Of a stretch of DNA of 64,000 nucleotides, positions 1-12,283 are shown in pieces; position 1 is the stretch's first letter; each line of letters starts with the position of its first letter. Made by a program: the position numbers and the translations under genes. Source of the stretch: Helopsaltes ochotensis (taxonomy: Eukaryota; Chordata; Aves; Passeriformes; Locustellidae). The notes under the pieces were generated by a model. That model made no database searches, was not told the DNA's origin, and saw only the letters and a list, made by a program, of their open reading frames with translations. The stretch spans positions 42,927 to 106,926 of the forward strand of contig VXBM01001879.1 in assembly GCA_013400155.1 (NCBI GenBank), read 5' to 3'.

Positions 1-3000
1 TAAGAGATACAGGATTAAATCTGATGCTTATTGAATTTATAGATTATTAACACTAGTTATACCCAGGGACAATGTCTACAGATTCCCCTATCATTTTTCT
101 TCTAACTTCTGTGTATAAATTCAGTTCTCATGGAAGCAGTGAGGAGAAAAATCTGATATCACTGATTAAAGTCAATATAGTAGAAGCAGATGCTTCTACT
201 CAAAGCTTTGCCAGTACTTCTAATTTAGTTTCTTTTATCCTCTCCTGTACCAAATCTTATCTCTTTCCTGACTAGCTCAGCAATTGTCTTTCATTCCAAC
301 TTACATAAGAGAGCTCATAAGAGTTTTCCAAATGCCCTGCACAAATTAAAAGAACCTCTTAAAAAAACTAAAAAAAATAAAAGAAAACATGCTTGTGATC
401 AAAATTTGTGAAGGACAGATCTTTCACCAGTCTCTAAGACCTGCTTGCAGGGATGTCAAACAGAGGCATGTCAACAGTGGTATTCTAGTAGGGCTGACCC
501 CCCTTGTTTGCACCTATGTTGTGGGTATGCATGGATGAAGTGGGGTCAGAGGCAGAAGTGCTATATTCCATACTTATCTCTTACACCAATGCAAACCATG
601 CTACGAGTGTGGTATTACACTTAGCATGTAGAAAAGTGCTACCTGGTCAAATAAATCACATTTTATCTTGTTGTAAAGCTATAGATGGTGACTTACAGGC
701 TCAGCACTACTGTTTCCCTTACATCCATTGCTTACACCATAACTGGGAATTCTACACTGGCATTTTGCAAGAACACTGAAATGTTTGCCTCTTACACACC
801 CTTAATGCTGCACACTTCCTTTTATCACATTTCCAGTGTTACATAATTTGCCAAGATAATTGCTTGCACTAAACAAGGCAGAGATGTAGGAGGAAACAAG
901 TGGAATGTGATCACACAGAACCTATGTAAATATGTATATTCATGGTGTGCATGGGGACAAAAAAGAGCAGGAGAGGCTGTTTAAAAGTTCTACTTTCTTT
1001 AGTTACCTATATCCAAACAGCACCAAGTCTAAGACAGTCATGTTAATTTTCATCATTCATTTAGGGAAAGACATTATAGCATATGCTCACTGTCGAATCC
1101 TCAGGAGACTAGTGCTATATGCACTTTAGCTGGCATTATCCTTATAGGGATTATGGACACAAAACATAATTATCTCCAGTCAGCTTCTCCTTAGTAACCA
1201 CCCCCATGAACACTACCAACACTTTATAGATGTGTTATAGCTTATTCTTCTTTCCCTTAGTAGTAAACACCTCAGATTTGAATTACCTCCCACCATTTAC
1301 ACAAGGGCAGTTACACACTGGGTATGTGGAAGGCTGTTATGGAAGCCTTCTCTATTTGAAAAACATAACTAACAGATTTTAAATCAATAAGAGAAAGCAA
1401 AAGTTCAACTTTGATTCAAGAAAAAAAAATTCAATATTAATTGTTGTGTGTGTGCACACCCAACTAAGCCCTCTTCTTATCCACTCACGTGGGAGTATTA
1501 TCTTCTTGGCCTGTTCCAGTTAGGATGAAGAAAATCCACTACTTTATTTTATTGGTTACCTGTGGCATTGTCTGTGTGGTTTCTTACATCTTCTTGTAAA
1601 AGGGCATGGCTCCTATCAAAGATGACAGGATGCTAACATGGCTTGATGTTGTATAGTAATTACAGTGTTCTGAAAAATATTAAAATCCAAAAATGGACAA
1701 AGTCACTAGAATACACAACAATGCTCTTGGTAACAGAGGTTTGAATAGGCCTTGCCAGTAGGACCTTCACAGAACTGGCAGGTACCATAAGCCTCACCTT
1801 AAGCAGAATACACAACCTACCCCAAAGCTTAGTTTTTCAATGACAGATCACAGCGATAAAAGGTCCTTTAATATTGAATGTGCCTCCACGTTTTATCTTC
1901 CAGCACTACCACAAAGAACTTCTGTTAATAACATTAAAGATAAGTTGGAAAATAGAATCTTCAGGAATTTACTTATTAGAAGATATTTAAACAGAAGAGT
2001 TTAATTTTCATTGGCTCCTATTCCTGTAGACTGCGCTAATACAGGTCCCTCCCTGCTACTTACCACAGCTAAGACTGCATCAATATGCCTATTATAAATG
2101 TCATATTTCCAGTACTTACAGCTCAGCTGTTGGTATTTTCCTTTGGACTAGCCATGGAAATTCAAGCCTGTAACCCAAATGCATGTATAAATGTTCCATT
2201 TACTCACAGAAAACCTCTCCTGCCAGCTATTTAAACAGCTTTAGGAACAACAGCTAAAAGGGAGTCCCTACAATATTGGCTTTAACCACCTGTTACTGCT
2301 GGCAATTTCCAAGTATAACCCTAAACATGACAATAGATTGGGCTACAATACAGTCTGTTACAATGGAGTTTTGAACTTTCAGAAATTTCTGTTTGGCAGT
2401 AGTGTTTTAAAATACCTTCGATCACATCAGCATGTGATAGCCTACAACAGTTCCAAAGGAGAGTGGTAGGAAAACAGCCTTAGACTCAAGAGCTCTCAGA
2501 TTAATTTGTGCTGTGGTCACACATGTAGCCACAGCAAATTCACAGTGGTCACGGTTGCCGGACACAAAACAGAGTTATAAAAAGTGAGCTTTTACACGAT
2601 GGTTGCACACAAAGTCCCTGGTGGCCGCATTTGGAAATTGCTGGTTTAACAAATACAGACATTCAAGAGACTGGGAGCTTCAGTTCCTCTTTTGACTCAA
2701 AAACAAGTTCACTTGGATAAGTCATCTTTGCTTGCCATTCTTGCTTAACTTGCCAGCTCCTCCCTCAATTCAGCACCTCCCTCTGTGCAGTTCTGTGGGG
2801 TGGACTTTCCATCAGTGACTGGAATTGACAGAAAGTCTAAACACTGCACAAACATCTGTAGGAAAAGAAGAGCCTTTGAAGCCTTTGAAGTCAAACATTT
2901 ACCAACTCTGTACCAGTTTTTCCCCTCTTCATTTGACAGCTTTTGGCAACATCACGGTTTGTATGAAAAGCACAGTTCTTAGTTGAATCCAAAGCCAGTT

Positions 3001-6000
3001 TCACTCAAGAGCAGGTAGTGCAAGCTTTCTAAGAGTACCTCACAGATGTAGTTCAGTACTGACCTTCATACCCCTCCCTGTGGATGGAAAAATAAAGAAA
3101 TAAATCACAGCAGTGTGTCAACTGGCAACACTTTGGCACCCACCTCAAAAATGTTGTGAGTCCCAGTGCTGATGCCTGAGAGGCTTCTCTAATCCACTAA
3201 ATATATGTTCTCAAATGACCTTTTGCTACTGGAAAGCTCACCAAATAAAAAAAAAGTGACCCCTGCCTTCTCAGTTCTGGACCTTGTCATTGTGACTCTC
3301 ACTACAATGGCATTTAAACACCATTTAATACTAAATGTTGTTTATCCTTAAAGTAATGAGTTTATCATTAAAGTCACTTTTCCAGGACTGAGCCATCAAT
3401 GCATTTCGGTAGTTGCCTTTTCTCATAGAACAAATTATCTCAAAAAATGCAAAGTATTCTCTTCTTCCAGTAACAGATGGTCCTGCAACATTAGAGAACT
3501 GAGTCTTATCAATAACACTCTCAGCTACGCAGAAAAAAAAGAAAGCTTCCTGAGCTACAGTGTAAAGTACCATTTACTGCCACAAGGGAATGTCTGGAAA
3601 TGCCAGAGCTCCTAGAGCATGCTGGCTTAAAACAGGAGATACAAGATCCTGGGGGGGCAATTCATGGCAACTTTCCAACATATGGAATGTTTCCATGGAG
3701 AGAAAGGGAGGAAGAAGGAATGTGATTGTGAGTTTAAAAGCAGTGTTTCAATCTGAAGGAGAAATAGGGTTTGGCTGATGGCAGCTGATGGCCTTGCCCT
3801 TGGAGTGGCATGACTGCAGAAGCACTTCTGTGTTGCTGGGAATACAGCAAGGGTACAGCTTGAGCACATGATAAGAAAAAACACTGGAGAAGTAGCAAAG
3901 TCTCTGATAAATGAAGAAACTTCTTTTCCCACCCCCTAATGAAGGTGCTTGTAATTTCCTTCTAAAAAGGGAAAAATGAGAGGAAGGGAAGGAGAAATGG
4001 GACTCTTTCCATTAAAATCCTTCCTTAGGCTGCCAGCTACACACCCACACTCTAACTTCCTATTTAACACCCTGCCACAGCTGGGTGGCTGAAGAACATA
4101 ACACAGGAAACCCAGGGCCCTTAGTAGCATGTTGTCTGAATGGACCACCACAGCTCTAGCCCAACACACACCTGTCTTTGTACTGACCCTTGCAGAGACA
4201 GTAGTCACAGAGACGGCAGTGTAAAAATTGCAATGTCAACCTCAGTGCCAGGAATATGGTTACTATTAGTGGGATTATACCCTCTCTTGTACTTCACACT
4301 GCAGAGACACTTCCTTTCCCTTTGAAGCAGGAGTCCTTCCTCCTGTCCTGCTTCCACACACACATCCTTGCTTTAACTCTGCTCACAGAAAAAGGGAAAG
4401 AAAAGGCAGTGGACACTGTCAAATGAGACAGAAAATGGGGGGAGTTTTCTTCTCATAGGAAAGGCCTAACATTTTTCAGCTAGCCCAAATACGTTCTATC
4501 AAATATCCTAGTTATAGCCGAACCTTTTAGAAGAACCCAAAGATTTTCTTACAAGCAGTTGTTCTAAACTGAGTTTGCTCTCTTTCAAAATTGCACAAGT
4601 GCTATCAGAATTAAGGTATACAAGTTTTCAATATTCCTACACTTGAGAAAAATTAAGTGCCTGTTAGCCTGCTCTCTCCTACCATCCTTTAACCTCTTTT
4701 TCTCTGACAGAAGAGCAGTTTAGTGAAAGTTCTGCAACTTTCCTTACATTTTGATACTCGTATTTCACTTATGTAGTTGGTTTCAAAGAACACCTGTTTT
4801 TAGTAACCTTCTCCACTAAAAATAACACTTGTATCTAAGCTGAATTGGAGATGGAGGGCAGGCTGCCTGTGGAAAATCTCTTCTTGGTCTTACAAAAAAT
4901 AAAAACATCATGTTCTCAGTTTGCTCTAGGTTAGTCCCCAGCTCTAAGTACACAACCCTGTGCTGAGCACAGCTGAAGCCTCATAGCTGTGACAGCTACT
5001 TGTTACATTTGCCTTTATGAAAGGGAGTGTAAAGACCTACCTGGACAGCTACTGAGCCTGCAAGGTGCATTAGCAAGTAAGAAGCCTTCAAATGACGTGG
5101 GTCTCTAGGATGAAAGAGATGGACAGGGGTCAGAGTGTGAAGAAACACCTTCTTGTGACCACCTAACACTTGCTGCTACTAGAAAAATTGCCATGTTGGC
5201 TAGAAGCAGCAACCAACCTGGTACGACATTGTTCAGAGGAGAGGTGCATAAATTTTTAAAAATTTCTATTCTGATATCACTATTTTATTTTCTTTCTAAT
5301 TAAAATAATATGGCTTCTGGTTCAATCCAATTTGGGGTTGATTTTTTGTTTTGGTTAGTTGATTTTTTTTAATTAAAATGTCCTTTGTTCACTTTGAGGT
5401 GGTCAGTGCTGGGCAGAGGTCTAGCTATAGCCAGCAAAAGCTGCCAGTATGCTAATCAGTGGGAAATTCCAAAGAATGAGAACAGTTTTTTAAATTTTTC
5501 TAACTTCTTTGCTCACAAGCCTGAGTCCTGCCTTGGACTACTCCCTTATTTCTTAAAACATTCTTGCTGCTAGTAGTGTCTTTTGTGCACCAGAAACTAG
5601 TAAGAAACTCATGGGCATAGGGAAGACCCAAGTTAATTTTCTACCTTGATGGAGGAATAGAGACTCCATACATTCATAGGAGGCTGTATTCTGATCTTTG
5701 CCAGTATCCAATACCAAAAGATGTTAAGATGTCTTTAAAACTAAAGGGAAGGAGATACCTTATAATAAACCAGAATTAAAGGCCCTAATTAAAGCCTGAA
5801 GAGGGAGAATTCACATTATCCCCAGTCACTTGGCTTCCAGCTGCATTTTTACCTAGGAATAAATGTATGCAAATTGAGCTTACCAACTCCCCTCATACAT
5901 GAGTATTAGCCCACTTCCAGTCACAAAACACATAAATTTGTTTCTTTTAATTTACTGCTGTATCATTGAAGATAGCTGTTGTGAATCCTACTTTGAAGAT

Positions 6001-7620
6001 TGCTCCCACTAGCAGTGAATACAGCCTTGACTCCTAACTCTAGGCTGAGTCAATACTACCAAGGTGCCTAAAAATTAGAAGTCCCTTGATGGTTTTAGCT
6101 CATAGCACTCAGAAGCACAGATAAACCCTTGCAGGTCTGAGGATTAAGACATCCCTGACAATATATAGAAAAGAAGGTGTTTTTAAAAATTTCTCAAAGA
6201 TAGTTGAGATTGATCTGTTATTATCCAGAAGGTGCTCAGATAGTCCAGAGAAGAAGCAGTCAAAATTTGCTTACTAAACATGTTATACTAAGAATTGAAT
6301 CTCTCTAGTTTTGAAAAAAGCCAGCTTGGCTCAAATGTGGGATGTTGGAGACTTTTAAACTATATAGAGCAATTTCTCCTTCAGTATGTTTTTCCTACAT
6401 ATTTAATCTAACTAATTTTCCTGTTATCATTGTGCTCAGATTGCTCTTGGTAATGTACATAGTGATTGAATTCATCAGTAGCATGTACTACATATAGAGC
6501 TTTTCTATCTGCCATATACCAAGACTACACATATTTGTCTTAGGTCTTTATCCAGTCAAAAGGGGAAAAAAAAATCTGTAAGTATAGGTTTTAGTATCCA
6601 CAATCCTGTTAACATTTCTACCTATATAGAAATTTGTGTTTTCCTTCCAAAACAACAGGTAGAGTTGATAAAATAAAAGCAGTTTCAAAAAAAAAAAAAA
6701 AAAAGAAAACCAACCTTTTTTCAGCCACTAAATATCTTAGCATAGTAATGCAAAGTATTTAAAACATTCTTAGTAGTGCTTCAGTAGTTAATGCACTTCT
6801 CTATCCTTAACTTAGGGATACAGCAATACAGCATCACACGTATTGGAAAAAACCTTTCAGGTCCATGCCCTTGGTGAATAATACAGAGCTAAACTGGACT
6901 GCTGCTGCATCTGCTAAACAACCACCTGAAAACAAAAAGAATTAAAGATGGTTTAATTGCAATCCTGTGTAGCTAGTGCTGGCAGGCTCCCTCCCATAGA
7001 ATACAAAGTACACAGCTCTGGTCAACCCACTGAAGGTGGTTTTGCCAGCTTCTCTTACTGTGTTGAAGCCCTCATTTGTTCACCTTCACAGAACCAGTGC
7101 TGCTCTCTAACTTAACAGGTCTTCTAAGACACTGATTATGCGAGTTATCAGGAGAATGGTGACATGGAGGAATATGTGTGTAGGAAGATTATATTAAGGC
7201 ACATGAAAAAAGTTGCTAAAATTCAGGAGGGGAAAAAAGGACAGATGGATTTTTTAGCAAATACTCTTGCTTCACATCTCCTTGGCTCCATAAAGGAAAA
7301 CATTTTCTACTAAAAATAGTAGCTGGACTGAAAAGGTACCAATCTATATGAGAGTATAAAATGAAGTGTGAATTATCGAAAAAGGCAACTCAAACAGTGT
7401 TTGCCAGAAAACAGCCAGCATATCACACCAGGAGGATTCAGAACCCAACAGAGGATGAGGGTTAGTCTGGTGGTAAATACAAGGTACGTGCCTTGGGAAA
7501 AGATTTGAACAGTAGAATACCTAAATGATGAGGTGAAAATATGGCAGTTGTACCTTCAACAGTCTACTGCACACAAAAATATTGGTATAGTACTTCCATT
7601 TACTGCTTAGAGCTTGACTT
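1..7620. other. Intergenic, AT-rich, nothing recognised
   Basis: About 7.6 kb of single-copy-looking AT-rich DNA. Short open frames on both strands show no motif or sustained coding character. Two adjacent minus-strand frames at 3627-3932 and 3936-4208 are in phase but do not read like protein. An A18 run with an upstream AATAAA is noted separately at 6672-6704. Confidence 0.6.
6672..6704 (+). repeat. AATAAA plus A18 run
   Basis: AATAAA at 6672-6677 is followed nine bases later by 18 consecutive A (6687-6704). This is the layout of a reverse-transcribed polyadenylated 3' end, but I see no target-site duplication and no recognisable upstream transcript, so a simple A tract is equally likely. 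Confidence 0.4.
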
Positions 7621-7732
7621 GTTTTTATTTTTTCTTTGTTAGTTTTGTTTGGTTTTGGTTTGGGTTTGTTGTTTGTGTGTGTGTGGTTTTTGGGTTTTGG
7701 TTTTATTTTTGGTTTGGTTTGGGTTTTTTTGT
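7621..7732 (+). repeat. G/T-rich low-complexity tract
   Basis: About 110 bp composed almost entirely of T and G in runs such as GGTTTTGG and TTTGGG, with a short (GT)n stretch at its centre. It lies immediately upstream of the polypyrimidine tract of the candidate exon at 7775. It could produce strand asymmetry or G-rich structure. Confidence 0.8.
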
Positions 7733-7774
7733 AAACAACCCTCTTTAACTTTTCTTCTCTCTTTCTATTCCCAG

Positions 7775-7982
7775 GTTAGTCAAAGCACTGTCTTATGGCC
7801 AGCAGACTTCCGTCTGAAGAGGAATTTCATGGGTAGCTACACAAATAAGCAAGCACACACATCAAACCAGGTAGATATGGCATCTATACATGCTATGGAA
7901 TTATGCATGTATGCTGCTCTTGTGACAACCTCGGTGACTACCTTTTATGCATTAATCTATCTCCTCTGGCACTGGGACTGAG
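7775..7982 (+). other. Candidate internal exon (lncRNA or unknown gene)
   Basis: A 208-bp segment bounded by two strong splice signals: a long pyrimidine tract ending CTATTCCCAG at 7774, and GAG|GTAAGT at 7980-7988. One frame is open across it (VSQSTVLWPADF at the start, ending in the hydrophobic stretch YAALVTTSVTTFYALIYLLW) and stops at TGA 7979-7981, just before the donor. The late stop means it would be a final coding segment followed by another exon, or simply a non-coding RNA exon. I do not recognise the peptide. The splice signals are visible; transcription is inference. Confidence 0.35.
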
Positions 7983-8286
7983 GTAAGTGTGGCTTTGTCT
8001 TGGTTGGGTGCTTCTAAGTTTTGATGAATGGTGTTTCAGGCCCAGAGATGAGTCATACGGATATTTGCAAATACACTATGTAGACCCAAATGTTTAAGGG
8101 TAGGAATATATCTAAGTACTTACATAATTTCAGTAGAATGTGTAGATAGAGAAGCACTGCTAATTAAGATGTTCTATTTTATATATCACCTGTGGAAATG
8201 CAAGGAGTTACTCTCAGGTATCAGGAGCAGCAAGGATTTTGGCTGGGCACCATTTCAAAAACAGTTTCCTTCAGGTGAAAATTTAG

Positions 8287-8607
8287 CCAATTAAATTAAT
8301 ACACTTCCTTGAAAAGCCAAAACCGCTGCTAGCATCTGTAGAGAGAGAACCACTAGTTGCCCCAGTAGCTGCAATGGACAGGCATACAGGCGACTGGAAA
8401 GTGAATGCTATACATACTGCTGCCTGTGGTTCCAAGAGAATTAAAAGCATTTGCTGTGATGACATTTTCATTAACAAGTTTCCACTTTACTCACAAGGGA
8501 ATATAAACCAGTTGTCTTCACTAGAAGAATCGCATAGTGCGATCAGAAAAACATTGGAAAGGAATAGACATAACATGGATAAATTTAATTTTAGAAAAGT
8601 TACATAA
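8287..8607 (+). other. Unrecognised open frame of 106 codons
   Basis: Open from just after TAG at 8284-8286 to TAA at 8605-8607, with an ATG at 8374. The predicted peptide has a balanced, soluble, protein-like composition (for example EKPKPLLASVEREPLVAPV, then LEESHSAIRKTLERNRHNMD). No domain was recognised and no convincing splice site is in phase at its 5' end. It may be a degraded exon or chance. It lies 300 bp downstream of the candidate exon but in a different frame. Confidence 0.2.
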
Positions 8608-11480
8608 AGACTGTGGGATATTCATGAGACAGGCTATTCAGATTCTTTCCTCTTCTTGAAAGGAAACGTCTCCCTGTGGTGTAGGTTTAATGCTTTGGAG
8701 TGGGCCCACATTTATCTCCAGTTTCTTTTACGTAATTGATACAACAAACTCAGAGGAGGAAGACTGTAAGGGGAGACAGGCAGTGGTGATGGAGAAGGCA
8801 GTAATGATCCAGTGACAAATCTATTAGTGCCTGCCTTTGTCACAGAGAGAGGCAAACAGGGCACCAGCTGTCTCAAAGCGGAGAATAGAGCAAGGGAAGG
8901 GTGACCTGCAGCAAAACTAGTCTGTGTACTGGAGGAAAAGATATCGAAAGCTTGATGAGCTACATGTCTTGAAGTGAAGGCATGTTCATGTTATTGAAAT
9001 AGTTGCTTTAAAAAAAGGTTTTCAATAGAAAAAAGAAGCAATCAGTTGTTAATCACAGAATAATATTCATCTCTTTTTTCTAAGGATTTTCATAAACAAA
9101 AGAGATTAATTTCTAATTATTTAGCAGAAGAATTCAATAATGTTCATTTTCTTTATCTAGAAGCTGACACTGAAAATAGATGCTTTAGCCCTCCCCACTT
9201 GCTCCAAGGCTAGAGAGAGCAAGGAACATGACATGTCTTATTAGAGCATTCTGACTAAGCTGCAAGGTGCTTTCATGAAATCTGCTTACTCTGGAAGTTG
9301 CATTAAAAAAACAACAAAAAAACCAAAAAACACACACAGAAAAAAGAAGTAAAATATAAAAATATGAGAAATCTGAGGGAGAGTTTTTCCCTTGGGGGTG
9401 GTCTGACTAAGAAATGACTAAGAGCTCTAAATGAGAAATTACAGTAAGCAAAAGAGCATCTTGGGGTATCTGCAAGCAATTGGCGTAAGTGTAACTTTTA
9501 GTTAGGCCGATGACTAACACGCACATCACTAAGCACTTTGTATGGCATGGCTTTTCAGGTCAGCTCGTGGTGTGTAGGCTCACACTCTGGAAATCTCTGT
9601 GGAAACTACAAAGGTAAAGAAGAATGTGCAGGCGGAGGAAGCACTAAAAGTTCAGGAGTAGAATGATAGGGAGTGATGGTGATATAAATCTAATTGGGTT
9701 GTATGATACATTGCTGTCCTATAGAGGCAAGTTCATGTACTCTGAAAGGATAGCAGGCTTCAATAAAATTCAGAACTCTCACAAGATATGGCAGACATGG
9801 AGGAGATAATACACGATGTGCTCATGTTTCAGGCTGTTGTGTTTGATTTATGAATCTGAAGGGATGGCTTGCACTAGGGCAATTTTCCTCACAGTTTATA
9901 TGTGTTCAGTACCAAATTAAATATGCTTTCAGTTATGGACTTACCATAGTGTTTCTTCATTCTTCTCAACCAAAATGATAGGATGTGTAATACGCATTGT
10001 TTATAGTGTGTTTAAACCTAGTAGAAGAGGGAAATGAAGACTTTAATTTCAGTTGTTTACAACCAAGACTGACTGTGAAAGAAGAACACAGACCCCCAAC
10101 TTTTTCTTATGGCATAAGAAGTTTTTTGTGCAGGAAAATGTATTAGAAAGGAGACATTATTTTTCTGACATGTCTATCATTATTGGAACTCTATTTCCTG
10201 TGTTCATTTATTTTGAAAGGACCAGACCTAGGTTTTACACAACAGTGCAAAACAGTGCCTACAGCTGAGCTTATAAGCCAAATTACACAGCATTTTGAAT
10301 AGCACTTTAAGAACTCCACTGGCTAGTTAAATGAGGACAGTTCTTTATGTTTATTATTATCATTATTGATGATGATGATGTATTCTTTGCTTACTGTTGA
10401 CATAGCAAAGGTATCACTCAAGACATGAGTCTGGGAAGTCACAAAAATAATTCAGGCTGAGCAAAATGGGTTCCCTCCTGCAACTTATTCCTAATTTTTC
10501 ATACCTCACCAACGTCCCTGTGCAATTATTAGTACACTACTTCATCATCTGTGCCAAGCATGAAATTGGCACAACTGAGTATGATGTCTCACATTTGCAT
10601 TTCTTTTTCATTTTTAAGCCTACTTAAAGTGTTCCTTTTATTGAGGGATGGAAGTAATGAGTAAGTATAAAAGGATAGCCTCAACTAAACCCTTAAGCAA
10701 TGAGCATGTTTTGAAAGATAGCCTCAACTAACCCCTGTAGAACAGCAGGAGTTAGCACTGAGAATTAGGCGAAAAATATCCATTACCATGTCTAAAAGAG
10801 CAAAGAAAAGTTAATCAGGTAGACTGAAGAAACCCCTGTGGTCTAAAACCATGCAGATCAGGACTCAGGATCAGGAGACCTAATATGTGGAGTTGTAATT
10901 CTTATTTTGACCATGGTATTGAACAGGAGAGCAGTAGCTGAGGACTCTTGGGGTCACATCATTCAATAAAAAAAACAGCAGAAAAACAAACCCCCTTTCT
11001 TAGACAGGATAAATATTTTCTCATTTATTGGTGCAAAATGTTGCATGATTTTTGTAAGTATTCAGATTCCAGTGGAAGGACTTCCTTAAGCTGCAAAGTG
11101 TTGATGTGCTTCATCCATACAGAAAAAATCAGCTTTTCACTTGAAATGATAATCCTTCCATTTACTCCCCATTGTCTCTTGTCTATTTATATTATAAACT
11201 CTTAAAGAACAGGGACTACTCTTTTCCACATATGTATGCAACATCCCTCATAGTTCGTCGCCCACTTCAAAAGGCACCTTCAATTCTAACTATAACTAAG
11301 CAACAAGCAATTTAAGAACTGTTCTGCAGATGCAAATGATTACTAAGGCCAGTCAGGGACAGAATGTGAAACAGAAATCAGGATTTTCCACTTTCATTTA
11401 ATTCACAGTCATAGACTTTCCAAGGAAAGCAGCAAGATGTCTTTTGGCAGTATGGCTTTGAGCATATTCTTTAATCTCTA
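8608..11480. other. Intergenic, nothing coding recognised
   Basis: AT-rich DNA with few open frames. It contains a 15-bp direct repeat, GATAGCCTCAACTAA, at 10674-10688 and 10717-10731, and a trinucleotide microsatellite at 10351-10380. Confidence 0.6.
10351..10380 (+). repeat. (TTA)n/(GAT)n microsatellite
   Basis: Short compound trinucleotide repeat: TTATTATTATCATTATT passing into GATGATGATGATG. Confidence 0.8.
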
Positions 11481-11495
11481 AAAAAAAAAAAAAAA

Positions 11496-12283
11496 NNNNN
11501 NNNNNNNNNNNNNNNNNNNNNNNNNNNNNNNNNNNNNNNNNNNNNNNNNNNNNNNNNNNNNNNNNNNNNNNNNNNNNNNNNNNNNNNNNNNNNNNNNNNN
11601 NNNNNNNNNNNNNNNNNNNNNNNNNNNNNNNNNNNNNNNNNNNNNNNNNNNNNNNNNNNNNNNNNNNNNNNNNNNNNNNNNNNNNNNNNNNNNNNNNNNN
11701 NNNNNNNNNNNNNNNNNNNNNNNNNNNNNNNNNNNNNNNNNNNNNNNNNNNNNNNNNNNNNNNNNNNNNNNNNNNNNNNNNNNNNNNNNNNNNNNNNNNN
11801 NNNNNNNNNNNNNNNNNNNNNNNNNNNNNNNNNNNNNNNNNNNNNNNNNNNNNNNNNNNNNNNNNNNNNNNNNNNNNNNNNNNNNNNNNNNNNNNNNNNN
11901 NNNNNNNNNNNNNNNNNNNNNNNNNNNNNNNNNNNNNNNNNNNNNNNNNNNNNNNNNNNNNNNNNNNNNNNNNNNNNNNNNNNNNNNNNNNNNNNNNNNN
12001 NNNNNNNNNNNNNNNNNNNNNNNNNNNNNNNNNNNNNNNNNNNNNNNNNNNNNNNNNNNNNNNNNNNNNNNNNNNNNNNNNNNNNNNNNNNNNNNNNNNN
12101 NNNNNNNNNNNNNNNNNNNNNNNNNNNNNNNNNNNNNNNNNNNNNNNNNNNNNNNNNNNNNNNNNNNNNNNNNNNNNNNNNNNNNNNNNNNNNNNNNNNN
12201 NNNNNNNNNNNNNNNNNNNNNNNNNNNNNNNNNNNNNNNNNNNNNNNNNNNNNNNNNNNNNNNNNNNNNNNNNNNNNNNNNNN
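11496..12283. other. Assembly gap (788 N)
   Basis: Unknown sequence, flanked on the left by an A15 run and on the right by A7 followed by GAGAGAGGGAG. The long open frame that appears to cross it consists only of N and is not a gene. Confidence 0.98.

Noticed and set aside
3627..4208. Two in-phase minus-strand frames separated by one stop
   Set aside because: Composition is that of random low-complexity translation (runs of S, F, L, C) with no protein-like segments, unlike the frame at 19.2-19.8 kb.
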